DNA from: Crassaminicella indica
GTDB lineage: Bacteria; Bacillota; Clostridia; Peptostreptococcales; Thermotaleaceae
NCBI RefSeq assembly: GCF_019203185.1
Contig: NZ_CP078093.1
Location: forward strand, 1,957,058 to 2,021,057
Length of the DNA: 64,000 nucleotides
Direction: 5' to 3'
Shown: positions 24,105-33,201 of the stretch, piece after piece
Layout: each line of letters begins with the position of its first letter
Numbering within the stretch: position 1 is the stretch's first letter
Notes under the pieces: generated by a model
Told to the model about the DNA's origin: nothing
The model's database searches: none
What the model saw: only the letters and a program-made list of their open reading frames with translations
Program-made: the position numbers and the translations under genes

Positions 24105-25397
24105 GTGAAATATAGAAATCTTATAATTGAAACGTTAAAGAGAGAAGTTGTACCTGCTATGGGTTGTACGGAACCAGTAGCAGTAGCATTAGCTTGCGCA
24201 AAGGCAAAAGAATTAATAGATTTTAATTATATAAAAAAAGCAGAGGTTTATGTGAGTCCTAATATATATAAAAATGGTTTAAGTGTAGGAATTCCAAATA
24301 CTAATGAAGTAGGACTTCATATTGCAGCAGCTTTAGGGTTTATTGGAGGAAAGAGTGAAAAAGAGTTGCAGGTTTTAGATGGAATTCAAGAAAAGGATGT
24401 TGTTTTAGCAAATGAGTTGTTAGAAAGTGGAAAATTAACATTAGGGATTAAGGATACTAAAGAAAAGATATATGTTGAAGTAAACTTCGTATCAGATCAA
24501 GGAAGTAGTAAGAGTATTATAAAAGGAAAGCATAATCGATTTACTTATTTAGAAAGAAATCAAGAAGTTTTATTAGAAGAAAAGGAATGCATTGGAAAAG
24601 CAAAGGATGATATGAATTTATTATATACTTTAAAAATAAATGATATTATAAAGGAAATAGAAAAAATACCTTATGAGGAAATTGCCTTTATGATGGAAGG
24701 CATTGAAATGAATGAAAAGATAGCAATGGAAGGACTAAAACAAAAAAGAGGAATGGGTGTAGGGTTTAGTTTATATGAAAATATGAAAAAGGGAATGTTA
24801 TCAGATGATTTGATGAATTATGCTATGATGATTACTGCTGCTGCATCAGATGCAAGAATGTCTGGAATGAGTATGTCTGTAATGAGTAGTAATGGAAGTG
24901 GAAATAATGGGCTAACAGCAATTCTTCCTATTGTAGCCTATAAAAATAAATTTCATGTAGAGAAGGAAAGATTAGCAAGAGCATTGGCAATTAGTCATAT
25001 TATGAATAGTTATATTAAATATTATATAGGAAGATTATCTGCTATTTGTGGCTGTGGTGTTGCCGCAGCAACCGGTGCAAGTGTGGCGATTGTATGGCTG
25101 ATGGGAGCAAATGATAAACAAATAGAGGGAACTATAAAAAATATGATTGCTAATGTTAGTGGTATGATTTGTGATGGTGCAAAGGTTGGATGTGCATTAA
25201 AACTTGCAACTTCCGCAGCTACTGCTGTTCAGTCAGCTATTTTAGCATTAAATAATAATATTGTACCTGCTAAGAATGGTATTGTTGCAGATACAGCTGA
25301 AGAAACAATAAAGAATTTAGGAACATTATCTCAAGAAGGAATGAGTATTACAGATCATGTTATATTAAAAGTTATGAAAAATATGCAAGCTTCCTAA
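24105..25397 (+). CDS. L-cysteine desulfidase / serine-dehydratase-alpha-like protein
   Basis: A 430-residue [4Fe-4S] lyase family member (CyuA/UPF0597 type) that breaks L-cysteine into pyruvate, ammonia and sulfide. Conserved blocks are AMGCTEPVAVALA (Cys 21), SSNGSGNNGLTAILP, the cysteine pair ICGCGVAAATGA and CDGAKVGCALKLATSA, which together carry the cluster ligands. The start is GTG at 24105 behind AAGGAGGG. It is driven by a sigma-54 promoter with a matching activator just upstream, suggesting induction by its amino-acid substrate. Confidence 0.88.
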   Translation: MKYRNLIIETLKREVVPAMGCTEPVAVALACAKAKELIDFNYIKKAEVYVSPNIYKNGLSVGIPNTNEVGLHIAAALGFIGGKSEKELQVLDGIQEKDVVLANELLESGKLTLGIKDTKEKIYVEVNFVSDQGSSKSIIKGKHNRFTYLERNQEVLLEEKECIGKAKDDMNLLYTLKINDIIKEIEKIPYEEIAFMMEGIEMNEKIAMEGLKQKRGMGVGFSLYENMKKGMLSDDLMNYAMMITAAASDARMSGMSMSVMSSNGSGNNGLTAILPIVAYKNKFHVEKERLARALAISHIMNSYIKYYIGRLSAICGCGVAAATGASVAIVWLMGANDKQIEGTIKNMIANVSGMICDGAKVGCALKLATSAATAVQSAILALNNNIVPAKNGIVADTAEETIKNLGTLSQEGMSITDHVILKVMKNMQAS

Positions 25398-25514
25398 AAA
25401 AAGAAAAATAAGTAAAAATTGTCGAGTAAGTTCTTATAATTGACAAAGTAAAGAATATAGATTAGAATATTGACTTATAAAGGATACTGATTGAAACTGG
25501 AGGCGAAGCAAAAT

Positions 25515-26045
25515 ATGAGTATAGAAAATAAGAGAAAAGAGATTCTTTTTTCTAGAGAAGATATTCAGAAGAGAGTAGAAGAATTAGGAAAGCAAATTAC
25601 AAAAGATTATGAAGGAAAAAAAATATTAGCTGTATCTTTATTAAAGGGCAGTTTTATTTTTGCTGCAGATATAGTAAGAGAAATTGATGCGCCTGTTCGT
25701 GTTGAATTTATGGCTACTTCAAGCTATGGGCATGGAGAAAAATCTTCAGGAAATGTAAAGGTTTTATATGATTTAAATATGGATCTTGAAGGCTATGATG
25801 TTTTAGTAATTGATGATATTGCTGATACAGGTCTTACAATGAAATATGTATTAGAGCATCTAAAAGCGAAAAATCCAGCGAGTATTAAATGCTGTGTATT
25901 ATTAGATAAGCCGTCAAGAAGAAAAACAGAGCTTAAAGCAGATTATGTTGGATTTACTATACCAGATAAGTTTATTGTAGGATATGGATTAAATTACGGT
26001 GATTATTATAGAAATGTTCCTTATGTATTTGCTTTTGTTGATTAA
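25515..26045 (+). CDS. hpt: Hypoxanthine phosphoribosyltransferase
   Basis: A 176-residue purine salvage enzyme converting hypoxanthine or guanine plus PRPP to IMP or GMP. The PRPP loop VLVIDDIADTGLTM, the flexible-loop SSYG and the C-terminal KFIVGYGLNYGDYYRNVPYV purine-site block are intact. ATG at 25515 follows GGAGGCG; an in-frame TTG at 25491 lies upstream of that site and is rejected. Single gene ending in a strong terminator. Confidence 0.95.
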   Translation: MSIENKRKEILFSREDIQKRVEELGKQITKDYEGKKILAVSLLKGSFIFAADIVREIDAPVRVEFMATSSYGHGEKSSGNVKVLYDLNMDLEGYDVLVIDDIADTGLTMKYVLEHLKAKNPASIKCCVLLDKPSRRKTELKADYVGFTIPDKFIVGYGLNYGDYYRNVPYVFAFVD

Positions 26046-26094
26046 GTGATGAAACTCATATAAAATACAAATGATTAGACTGATAAGTTATAAG

Positions 26095-26127
26095 ACCAAC
26101 AGTAGTTTATGCTGTTGGTTTTTTTAC
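26095..26127 (+). terminator. Terminator of hpt
   Basis: ACCAACAG pairs with CTGTTGGT and is followed by TTTTTTT. Confidence 0.88.
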
Positions 26128-26392
26128 AGTTTATTGATTCCGGAAAAAAGGAATTGTGTTCATAAAAACGGAAAAATTATAAAGGGAATGAATCTGCAAA
26201 TATATAAATAAATCATAAAAAGAGTTTAATATTTTAAAAGTTCGAAAAAGTGAACGGATAGAAGATAGAGCTTTTTTATAATTGGTAAATTAAATCATAA
26301 AAGGTATTAAATATAATAAAAAAATTATTTTTATAAACATGAATGAAGTAAATCCTTTTATTAATTCAATAAATTTTATTTTTATTGTTAAA
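26128..26392. other. Long AT-rich upstream region of lysA
   Basis: 265 bases without a credible gene lie between the hpt terminator and the sigma-54 promoter. The length suits upstream activator sites, but I see no clean repeated palindrome that I could call one. Confidence 0.4.
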
Positions 26393-26410
26393 TTGGCACA
26401 GACATTGCTA
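26393..26410 (+). promoter_or_regulatory. Sigma-54 (-24/-12) promoter of lysA-dapF
   Basis: TTGGCAC (26393-26399), five bases, TTGCTA (26405-26410). GG-GC spacing is 12 bp and the match to TTGGCAC-N5-TTGC is near perfect. It lies 46 bp before the lysA start. Confidence 0.85.
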
Positions 26411-26455
26411 ATAATATTGTTTGAAATAATATAAAATAATTAAGGAGTTGAAGTA

Positions 26456-27739
26456 ATGAAAGGAACAGAAATCATAGGTAATAATTTTTACTTCGGAGGA
26501 TGTGATACAGTAAAATTAGCTAAAAAGTATGGAACTCCTCTTTATGTTATATCAGAAGACTATATATGTGAAAGATGTAAAGAAGTAAGAGAAGATTTTT
26601 TGAATAAATATGAAAATACTAGAGCTGTTTATGCAGGCAAAGCATTTTTAACATTAGAGATGTGTAGAATTATAGAAAGAGAAGGACTTGGAATAGATGT
26701 TGTTTCAGGTGGAGAAATATATACTGTTATAAAAGCAGGTTTTCCAATGGAAAAAGTAATATTTCACGGAAATAATAAAACAATAGATGAAATAGAATTG
26801 GCAGTCAAAAATAATGTGGGCAGAATTGTTGTTGATAATTTATATGAATTAGATTTGCTAAATAGTGTAGCACAAGCTCATGGTAAAAAAATGAAAATTC
26901 TATTTAGGATTACTCCTGGGGTAGATAGTCATACACATAAATATATTAGTACAGGGCAAGTAGATTCTAAGTTTGGAATACCTCTTAAAGGAAATATCAT
27001 AAATGAAGCTATAAAAAGGGCTATTGATGTATCAAATGTTGAATTAATGGGCTTTCATTTTCATGTAGGCTCACAGCTTTTTGACAATTCCTCTCATATA
27101 AAAGCTGTTAAAACATTAGTCAAATTAATGAATGATATGAAAGAGGAAGTAGGATTTATTACAAAAGAATTAAATACAGGTGGAGGATTTGGTATCTATT
27201 ATGTAAAAGGAGATACACCAAAGCCTTTAAATTATTTTACAGATGCTATTATGCATACTATTCAAGATGAGTGTAGCAAATATGGTCTTTCAATACCGCA
27301 GGTGATTATTGAACCAGGAAGATGGATTGTAGGAGAAGCAGGTATCACTTTATATACAATAGGTTCTATTAAAAAAATACCTGGCGTGCGAGTTTATGTA
27401 GGGGTTGATGGAGGATTTCCAGATAATCCAAGATCAGCACTTTATGATGCAAAATATGAAGTAGTTGTTGCAAATAAAATGGATAAAGAAAAAAATAATT
27501 TGGTAACAATAGCAGGAAAGTGCTGTGAGTCAGGAGATATTCTAAGATATGATTTAAAAGTACCTTCTCTTGATACGGGAGATATTTTAGTATTTAAAAG
27601 TACAGGTGCATATCATTATTCTATGGCAAGTAATTATAACAAAATACCAAGACCTGCTGTTATTATGGTAAAAAAAGGGACAGATCGTTTGATAGTAAAA
27701 AGAGAAACTTATGAAGATTTATTAAGGAATGAGCTGTAA
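26456..27739 (+). CDS. lysA: Diaminopimelate decarboxylase
   Basis: A 427-residue PLP fold-III enzyme converting meso-diaminopimelate to L-lysine and CO2. The PLP lysine is in VYAGKAF (K62), then HGNNKT, HFHVGSQ, LNTGGGFGIYY, EPGRWIVGEAG and the substrate-site CCESGD near the C terminus. ATG at 26456 has TAAGGAG upstream. dapF follows 42 bases after its stop, so they form one unit. Control by sigma-54 is unusual for lysine synthesis. Confidence 0.95.
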   Translation: MKGTEIIGNNFYFGGCDTVKLAKKYGTPLYVISEDYICERCKEVREDFLNKYENTRAVYAGKAFLTLEMCRIIEREGLGIDVVSGGEIYTVIKAGFPMEKVIFHGNNKTIDEIELAVKNNVGRIVVDNLYELDLLNSVAQAHGKKMKILFRITPGVDSHTHKYISTGQVDSKFGIPLKGNIINEAIKRAIDVSNVELMGFHFHVGSQLFDNSSHIKAVKTLVKLMNDMKEEVGFITKELNTGGGFGIYYVKGDTPKPLNYFTDAIMHTIQDECSKYGLSIPQVIIEPGRWIVGEAGITLYTIGSIKKIPGVRVYVGVDGGFPDNPRSALYDAKYEVVVANKMDKEKNNLVTIAGKCCESGDILRYDLKVPSLDTGDILVFKSTGAYHYSMASNYNKIPRPAVIMVKKGTDRLIVKRETYEDLLRNEL

Positions 27740-27780
27740 AGACGGTATAATAATAGCATAAAGGGAATGAAGGAGGCTTT

Positions 27781-28617
27781 ATGATGAAATTTACGAAAAT
27801 GCATGGAGCAGGAAATGATTTTGTATTATTCAATGGTCTAGAACAAAAGATTGATGATTATGGAAAATTGGCTTTACAGGTATGCGACCGACATTTTAGT
27901 GTAGGTGGAGATGGCATGATGGTTGTTGAAAAAAGTAATATAGCAGATATGAAGATGATTTATTTTAATTCAGATGGTTCTCAAGGTGAAATGTGTGGCA
28001 ATGGTATAAGGTGTTTTGCTAAGTTTGTATATGATAATAAAATTTTGGATAAAGAAATTTTTACTGTAGAAACTTTAGCAGGAATAAAAACTATATGGCT
28101 TGATGTTGAAAAGGATAGAGTAAAATCTGTAAAAGTAAATATGGGAAAGCCAATATTTAATGCAAAAGATATACCTGTTGCGTATAAAGAGCAAAGAGTC
28201 ATTGAAAAAAATATTGAAATAAATGGGCAAAAGATAATTTTTTCATCTGTGTTAGTAGGGGTACCTCATACGGTGATTTTTGTAGATAGTATTAATGATA
28301 TAGATATTAATGAACTAGGACGTAAAATAGAAAATCATCCTATCTTTCCTAAAAAAACAAATGTAAATTTTGTTGAGATAAATAGTCGCAATAGTATAAA
28401 TGTATACACATGGGAAAGAGGAGCAGGAAGGACATTAGCGTGTGGTACTGGTTGTTGTTCAAGTGTTGTAGTTGGAAATGTTTTAAATAAGCTTGATAAA
28501 AAAGTAGAGGTTCGAGCGGAAGGTGGAATAATTGAAGTTGAAATAAAAGATGAATTTGAAATTTTTATGAAAGGTACTGCTACCACAATTTGTGTAGGAG
28601 AATTTAAACAATTTTAA
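27781..28617 (+). CDS. dapF: Diaminopimelate epimerase
   Basis: A 278-residue cofactor-independent epimerase of LL- to meso-DAP, feeding both lysine and peptidoglycan. Both catalytic cysteines are present: MCGNGIRCFAKF (first half) and ERGAGRTLACGTGCCSS (second half). N-terminal KMHGAGNDF is canonical. ATG at 27781 or 27784 follows GGAGG, the second giving better spacing. It ends at a bidirectional hairpin facing dapD. Confidence 0.96.
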   Translation: MMKFTKMHGAGNDFVLFNGLEQKIDDYGKLALQVCDRHFSVGGDGMMVVEKSNIADMKMIYFNSDGSQGEMCGNGIRCFAKFVYDNKILDKEIFTVETLAGIKTIWLDVEKDRVKSVKVNMGKPIFNAKDIPVAYKEQRVIEKNIEINGQKIIFSSVLVGVPHTVIFVDSINDIDINELGRKIENHPIFPKKTNVNFVEINSRNSINVYTWERGAGRTLACGTGCCSSVVVGNVLNKLDKKVEVRAEGGIIEVEIKDEFEIFMKGTATTICVGEFKQF

Positions 28618-28638
28618 GCTGAGGAAATTCCTCAGCTT
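28616..28638. terminator. Bidirectional hairpin between dapF and dapD
   Basis: AAGCTGAGGAA pairs with TTCCTCAGCTT, an 11-bp stem between convergent genes, with short T/A tails on each side. Confidence 0.75.
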
Positions 28639-29375
28639 TAGCCTCTTAAATCATCTAATAATTTTGTTTTATCGGCAGTCTTTTCATCTTTTTCTTTGAT
28701 GATTTTTGCAGGGGAACCAGCAACAACAGCACCTTTAGGAACATCTTTTGTAACAATAGCTCCAGCAGCAACTACTGCTCCTTTCCCTACTCGAATACCT
28801 TCTAATATAACAGCGTTAGCACCAATCATTACGTCATCTTCTATTATTACTGGAGATGCACTAGGGGGTTCTAATACGCCTGCAATAACAGCTCCTGCAC
28901 CTACATGTACGTTTTTACCAATGGTAGCACGAGCTCCAAGTACAGCATTCATATCGATCATAGTTCCTTCTCCGATTTCAGATCCTATATTAATTACAGC
29001 ACCCATCATAATTACTGCGTTTTTTCCGATTTTTACGCGATCTCTTATTATAGCACCCGGCTCAATCCGTGCATCGATTGCTTTAATATCAAGCATAGGA
29101 ATGGCAGAGTTTCTTCGGTCGTTTTCTATTTCATAATCTTTTATAAGATTTTTATATTTTGATAAGTAATCTGAAACTTGATTATACTCACCGAATAGAA
29201 TCCAAAAATTTTCATGACCAAATTTTTTGATGTTATCAGCTGGAGCATCGTTAAGATTACCGTTTACATAAGCTTTTACAGGTGTAGATTTTTTTGCATT
29301 TTTAATAAACTTTGCAATGGCATAAGGATTTGTTAAATCTATATTTTCATTAGTTGATTTTTTTTCTGTATTCAT
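28638..29375 (-). CDS. dapD: Tetrahydrodipicolinate N-acetyltransferase
   Basis: A 245-residue left-handed beta-helix acyltransferase (DapD/DapH acetyl branch; hexapeptide repeats such as [20 protein letters not shown] and [22 protein letters not shown], residues about 95-225). It acetylates tetrahydrodipicolinate in the acetylase variant of the DAP pathway, as in Bacillus YkuQ. The N-terminal helical domain fits that subfamily. ATG at 29375. It is last in the asd-dapA-dapB-dapD operon. The pathway then needs an aminotransferase and an N-acetyl-DAP deacetylase; see the M20 gene at 33202. Confidence 0.93.
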   Translation of the reverse strand: MNTEKKSTNENIDLTNPYAIAKFIKNAKKSTPVKAYVNGNLNDAPADNIKKFGHENFWILFGEYNQVSDYLSKYKNLIKDYEIENDRRNSAIPMLDIKAIDARIEPGAIIRDRVKIGKNAVIMMGAVINIGSEIGEGTMIDMNAVLGARATIGKNVHVGAGAVIAGVLEPPSASPVIIEDDVMIGANAVILEGIRVGKGAVVAAGAIVTKDVPKGAVVAGSPAKIIKEKDEKTADKTKLLDDLRG

Positions 29376-29414
29376 TAGTGAAATCAGTCCTTTCTTTTTC
29401 TATTATCATTTCTA

Positions 29415-30164
29415 TTATTTTAGCATGTCATTCATATTATAGAAACCATTTTGTTTAGATTTTAGAAATTTTGCAGCTTTTATTGCACCTAAAGCAAATA
29501 TATCTTTAGAAAGGGCTGTATGCTTGATCTCTATGATTTCATCAGGACCGGCAAAAATGACTGTGTGTTCTCCAACGATACTGCCTCCACGAATAGCGTG
29601 GATACCTATTTCTTTATTTTTTCTTTTTTCACTTCGACCGTATCTTCCGTAGATAAATTCTTTTTCATTCTGAAAAGCTTCGTTGATGCTATTTGCAATC
29701 AAGTAAGCTGTACCGCTAGGAGCGTCAACCTTTTCATTATGATGCTTTTCTATGATTTCAATATCGAAATCCTTTAGTGAAGTAGCTGCTTTTTTAGCTA
29801 AATCTGTAAGAACATTGACTCCTAATGACATATTTCCTGTTTGAAATATAGGTATTTGTTTAGAAGCCTCTGTAAGGTTTTTTAAATCTTCTCCACTAAG
29901 TCCTGTAGTTGCTACAACTAAAGGAGTTTTTGTATCTAAGCTATATTTTAAAATTTCTAGTAATGCACTGTGATGAGAAAAATCTATAATGACATCGGCT
30001 TTTTCTTTGCACTCACAAGCGTTTTTATATACAGGAAATGGATTTTTGAATTTATTTGCATTTATATCGATTCCTGCTATGATTTCTATATCTTTTTCTT
30101 GTGTGATTAGCTTTACTAAAACTCTACCCATTTTTCCATTACATCCACTTAAAATTACCTTCAT
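29415..30164 (-). CDS. dapB: 4-hydroxy-tetrahydrodipicolinate reductase
   Basis: A 249-residue NAD(P)H reductase of the DAP pathway. The N-terminal dinucleotide motif is SGCNGKMG (GxxGxMG type), the catalytic block EIIEKHHNEKVDAPSGTA is intact, and AIRGGSIVGEHTV is present near the C terminus. ATG at 30164 follows GGGAGG; the frame runs 12 codons further upstream without support. It lies 19 bases downstream of dapA. Confidence 0.96.
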   Translation of the reverse strand: MKVILSGCNGKMGRVLVKLITQEKDIEIIAGIDINANKFKNPFPVYKNACECKEKADVIIDFSHHSALLEILKYSLDTKTPLVVATTGLSGEDLKNLTEASKQIPIFQTGNMSLGVNVLTDLAKKAATSLKDFDIEIIEKHHNEKVDAPSGTAYLIANSINEAFQNEKEFIYGRYGRSEKRKNKEIGIHAIRGGSIVGEHTVIFAGPDEIIEIKHTALSKDIFALGAIKAAKFLKSKQNGFYNMNDMLK

Positions 30165-30183
30165 TAAGAAAATCCTCCCTTTT

Positions 30184-31068
30184 TTATTGGATAAGACCAT
30201 ATGCTTGCATGTTTTGTTTTAAAGTTTCTAAATTTTTATCATCCATTGGTACAAGAGGTAATCTTAGATTACCTACATCAAAATTCATCAAATTCATAGC
30301 TGTTTTTACTGGAATAGGATTAACTTCAATGAATAATGCATCAATTAATGCTTTCATATCAAGCTGAAGTTTACAAGCTCCTTTTACATCACCGTCCATG
30401 AATTTTTGTACCATTTTATGAGTATCCTTAGGAGTGATATTTGCAACAACAGAAATTACACCAGAGCCTCCTAGAGATAATAAAGGTACAACCATATCAT
30501 CGTTACCAGAATAGATATAAAAGTCATCAGGAGTTAGACGTGATATTTCTGCGACCTGAGCGATATTGCCACTAGCCTCTTTTACACCTTTTATATTAGG
30601 GTATTTATCTGCTAAACTCGCTAAAGTTTTAGGAAGTATATTTACTCCAGTTCTGCTAGGGACGTTATAAACGATGATTGGAATACTTATAGCTTCTGCA
30701 ATTGCACCAAAGTGAGCTATAAGTCCTTTTTGTGTGGTTTTATTGTAATAAGGTGTGATGATTAATACAGCATCTACACCTATTTTTTCTGCATATTGAC
30801 TCATCTTTATAGCATGATCTGTACAGTTGCTTCCCGTTCCAGCGATTACTGGAATACGTCCATTTATTTTTTCTACTGTAAATTTAATGGTTTCTTTTTT
30901 TTCTTCATCTGTCATAGTAGATGCTTCTCCAGTAGTACCACAGATGATAATTGCGTCAGTTCCTTGTTCTACATGCCAGTTTAATATTTCTTCTAGCTTT
31001 TTAAAATTAACCTTTCCATCTTTAAAGGGGGTAACCATGGCAACGCCAGAACCGGTAAATAAACTCAT
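30184..31068 (-). CDS. dapA: 4-hydroxy-tetrahydrodipicolinate synthase
   Basis: A 294-residue class I aldolase condensing pyruvate with aspartate semialdehyde. It shows [10 protein letters not shown] (GTTGE substrate loop), [13 protein letters not shown] (catalytic Tyr), [13 protein letters not shown] and the Schiff-base lysine in [12 protein letters not shown] at 31068 has AAAGGATGG upstream; the extra six upstream codons have no site. Second structural gene of the operon, after asd. Confidence 0.96.
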   Translation of the reverse strand: MSLFTGSGVAMVTPFKDGKVNFKKLEEILNWHVEQGTDAIIICGTTGEASTMTDEEKKETIKFTVEKINGRIPVIAGTGSNCTDHAIKMSQYAEKIGVDAVLIITPYYNKTTQKGLIAHFGAIAEAISIPIIVYNVPSRTGVNILPKTLASLADKYPNIKGVKEASGNIAQVAEISRLTPDDFYIYSGNDDMVVPLLSLGGSGVISVVANITPKDTHKMVQKFMDGDVKGACKLQLDMKALIDALFIEVNPIPVKTAMNLMNFDVGNLRLPLVPMDDKNLETLKQNMQAYGLIQ

Positions 31069-31116
31069 AAAAAACCATCCTTTCATTTATTTAAAAATTC
31101 ATATTATTTATGCTGA

Positions 31117-32115
31117 TTATTTTAATGTAGGAATCAAAAGCTCTGCTATTTGAATAGTATTTGTTGCAGCTCCTTTTCTAATATTATCTGCTACTACCCA
31201 TAAATTTAGACCATTTTCAAGACTGAAATCTCGTCTTATGCGTCCCACATAAACTTCATCAGTTCCTGTAGCACTTCTTGCTAGAGGATATATATTGTTA
31301 GCTACATCATCTTGAAGTATAACTCCAGGAGCATTTTTTAAAATGCTTTTTACATCCTCTAATTCAAATGGTTTTTCAAATTCAATATTTATAGATTCAC
31401 TATGAGAATTTTTTACAGGAACTCTTACAGTAGTTGCTGTAATCTTTAGATTATAATCATTTAAAATCTTTTTTGTTTCATTAATCATTTTCATTTCTTC
31501 TTTTGTATAACCATTTTCTAAGAATACATCAATATGAGGAAGACAATTTCCAGCGATAGGATGTGGATAAGCTGATAGAATATCATTACCTTTTAAGCCT
31601 TCTTCTAAATCGGCTACACCTTTTACACCTGAACCAGATACAGCCTGATAAGTAGAGTATACAATTCTTTTTATCTTATATTGGTCATGTAGAGGCTTTA
31701 AAGCAACAACTGCTTGGATAGTAGAACAGTTAGGATTTGCTATAATTCCTTTATGCCACTTTATATCTTCAGGATTTACCTCAGGAACAACTAGAGGAAT
31801 ATCCTTTTCCATTCTCCAAGCACTGCTATTATCTACAACGATTACTCCCTTTGAAGCAGCAATAGGAGCAAATCTTTTACTAATATCTCCACCTGCTGAG
31901 AAAAGAGCAATATCAATAGCTCTATCAAAAGAGTTTTCAGTTAATTCCTCTACTGTAAATTCTTTTCCTTTACAAGTTAGCTTTTGACCAACTGATTTTT
32001 TAGATGCGAATACATATAAATTTTCATATGGAAAATCTCTTTCTTCTAGTACTTTTAAAAATGTTCTTCCAACCATGCCAGTAGCACCTACTACTGCAAT
32101 ATTTATTTTTTTCAT
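31117..32115 (-). CDS. asd: Aspartate-semialdehyde dehydrogenase
   Basis: A 332-residue NADPH enzyme turning aspartyl phosphate into the semialdehyde, the branch point to lysine, threonine and methionine. N-terminal VGATGMVGRTFLKVLEER, catalytic Cys in IIANPNCSTIQ, and the GSGVKGVADLEE block are present. ATG at 32115 follows AGGAGG. The upstream regulator gene ends 54 bases away with no obvious terminator between, so the two are probably one transcript. Confidence 0.96.
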   Translation of the reverse strand: MKKINIAVVGATGMVGRTFLKVLEERDFPYENLYVFASKKSVGQKLTCKGKEFTVEELTENSFDRAIDIALFSAGGDISKRFAPIAASKGVIVVDNSSAWRMEKDIPLVVPEVNPEDIKWHKGIIANPNCSTIQAVVALKPLHDQYKIKRIVYSTYQAVSGSGVKGVADLEEGLKGNDILSAYPHPIAGNCLPHIDVFLENGYTKEEMKMINETKKILNDYNLKITATTVRVPVKNSHSESINIEFEKPFELEDVKSILKNAPGVILQDDVANNIYPLARSATGTDEVYVGRIRRDFSLENGLNLWVVADNIRKGAATNTIQIAELLIPTLK

Positions 32116-32169
32116 ATTTTAACCTCCTAGAAGCATATTTTTAATAAAGCTAAATACAATGTGTTGTAC

Positions 32170-32931
32170 TTATATTTTTCCAATTTCCACCTGAACGTTT
32201 TTTTTAGCTATTTTATTGAGTTCTTCTTTGTCTGCTTTATCATCTGTAATGAGTATATGAATTTGATCAAGGCTACATACATTTGCAAATGTAATTCTTC
32301 CTATTTTTCTATAATCTGTAATAACAATATTTTGTCTGCTGTTTTCAATAACAGCCTTTAAAAAGTCGCTGCTATCAATGGTTGAAGTACTCAAACCTGT
32401 ATGATTAATGCCAGCACAAGGGATAAAGGCTTTATCAAAATAATAATTTTTCAAATTATTTATTGCTCTAGAACCTAAGATGTTGCCCTTGTAGTTTTTG
32501 ATATGACCTCCGATCATAACTGTTTCAATATTAGGGATTTGACAAATTTCTTTTGCTATATCTAAGGAATTGGTAACAACTGTAATATTTTTATCTTTGA
32601 ACATTGGAATCATAAGCAGACTGACCATACTGCCCATAAGCATGATAGTATCGCCATCATCTATAAACTGTACTGCTTTTTTTGCAATCTTTTTTTTCTC
32701 TTCAAGGGCTTTTGTCTTTCCTTCTTCTATTGATGGAATCCACCTTGATTTTTCTATTCGAACGGCTCCACCGTGAGTTTTTTTGAGAAGTCCTTTTTTT
32801 TCTAAGGCTGTAAGATCTCGCCGAATTGTATATATGGATACACTAAAGGTATTTGTTAATTGCTGTAGATTTACAATTCCTTCTTTTTCGATAAGGTCTA
32901 GTATTTTTTTTCTTCGAGCTTCTGTAATCAA
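32170..32931 (-). CDS. DeoR/GlpR-family transcriptional regulator
   Basis: A 253-residue repressor-type protein. The N-terminal DeoR helix-turn-helix (RRKKILDLIEKEGIVNLQQL, then VSIYTIRRDLTALEKKGLL) and HGGAVRIE linker are followed by a ribose-5-phosphate-isomerase-like effector domain (VVTNSLDIAKEICQ, VMIGG, FIPCAGI, SRQNIVITDYRKIG). The TTG start at 32931 has AGGGGG upstream. DeoR proteins usually sense phosphorylated sugars; its position at the head of asd-dapA-dapB-dapD is unusual, and it may govern them or merely be co-transcribed. Confidence 0.88.
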   Translation of the reverse strand: MITEARRKKILDLIEKEGIVNLQQLTNTFSVSIYTIRRDLTALEKKGLLKKTHGGAVRIEKSRWIPSIEEGKTKALEEKKKIAKKAVQFIDDGDTIMLMGSMVSLLMIPMFKDKNITVVTNSLDIAKEICQIPNIETVMIGGHIKNYKGNILGSRAINNLKNYYFDKAFIPCAGINHTGLSTSTIDSSDFLKAVIENSRQNIVITDYRKIGRITFANVCSLDQIHILITDDKADKEELNKIAKKNVQVEIGKI

Positions 32932-33201
32932 AACAATGGCCCCCTGTATTTAATTTGATGATTAACTTCTGCTAATAATATTATAATATATTTATGAATA
33001 TTTGGTTACATTTATGATATATGATTATATAATATATGTCAAAATGTTTTTGAAAGATTTCAGAAATTTAAGATTTATATAAGGAAGTTTATATAACAAA
33101 AGGGTTATTTAACGTAAAAACTAAAAACTTTTTCTTCCCTAAGCTCCCAAAAAACGATAAAATACTTTATAGGTGATTTTATTATAGTATGGGGTGAAAA
33201 T

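Noticed and set aside
28696-29136. 146-codon + strand frame opposite dapD
   Set aside because: Low-complexity antisense shadow of the hexapeptide repeats of dapD.
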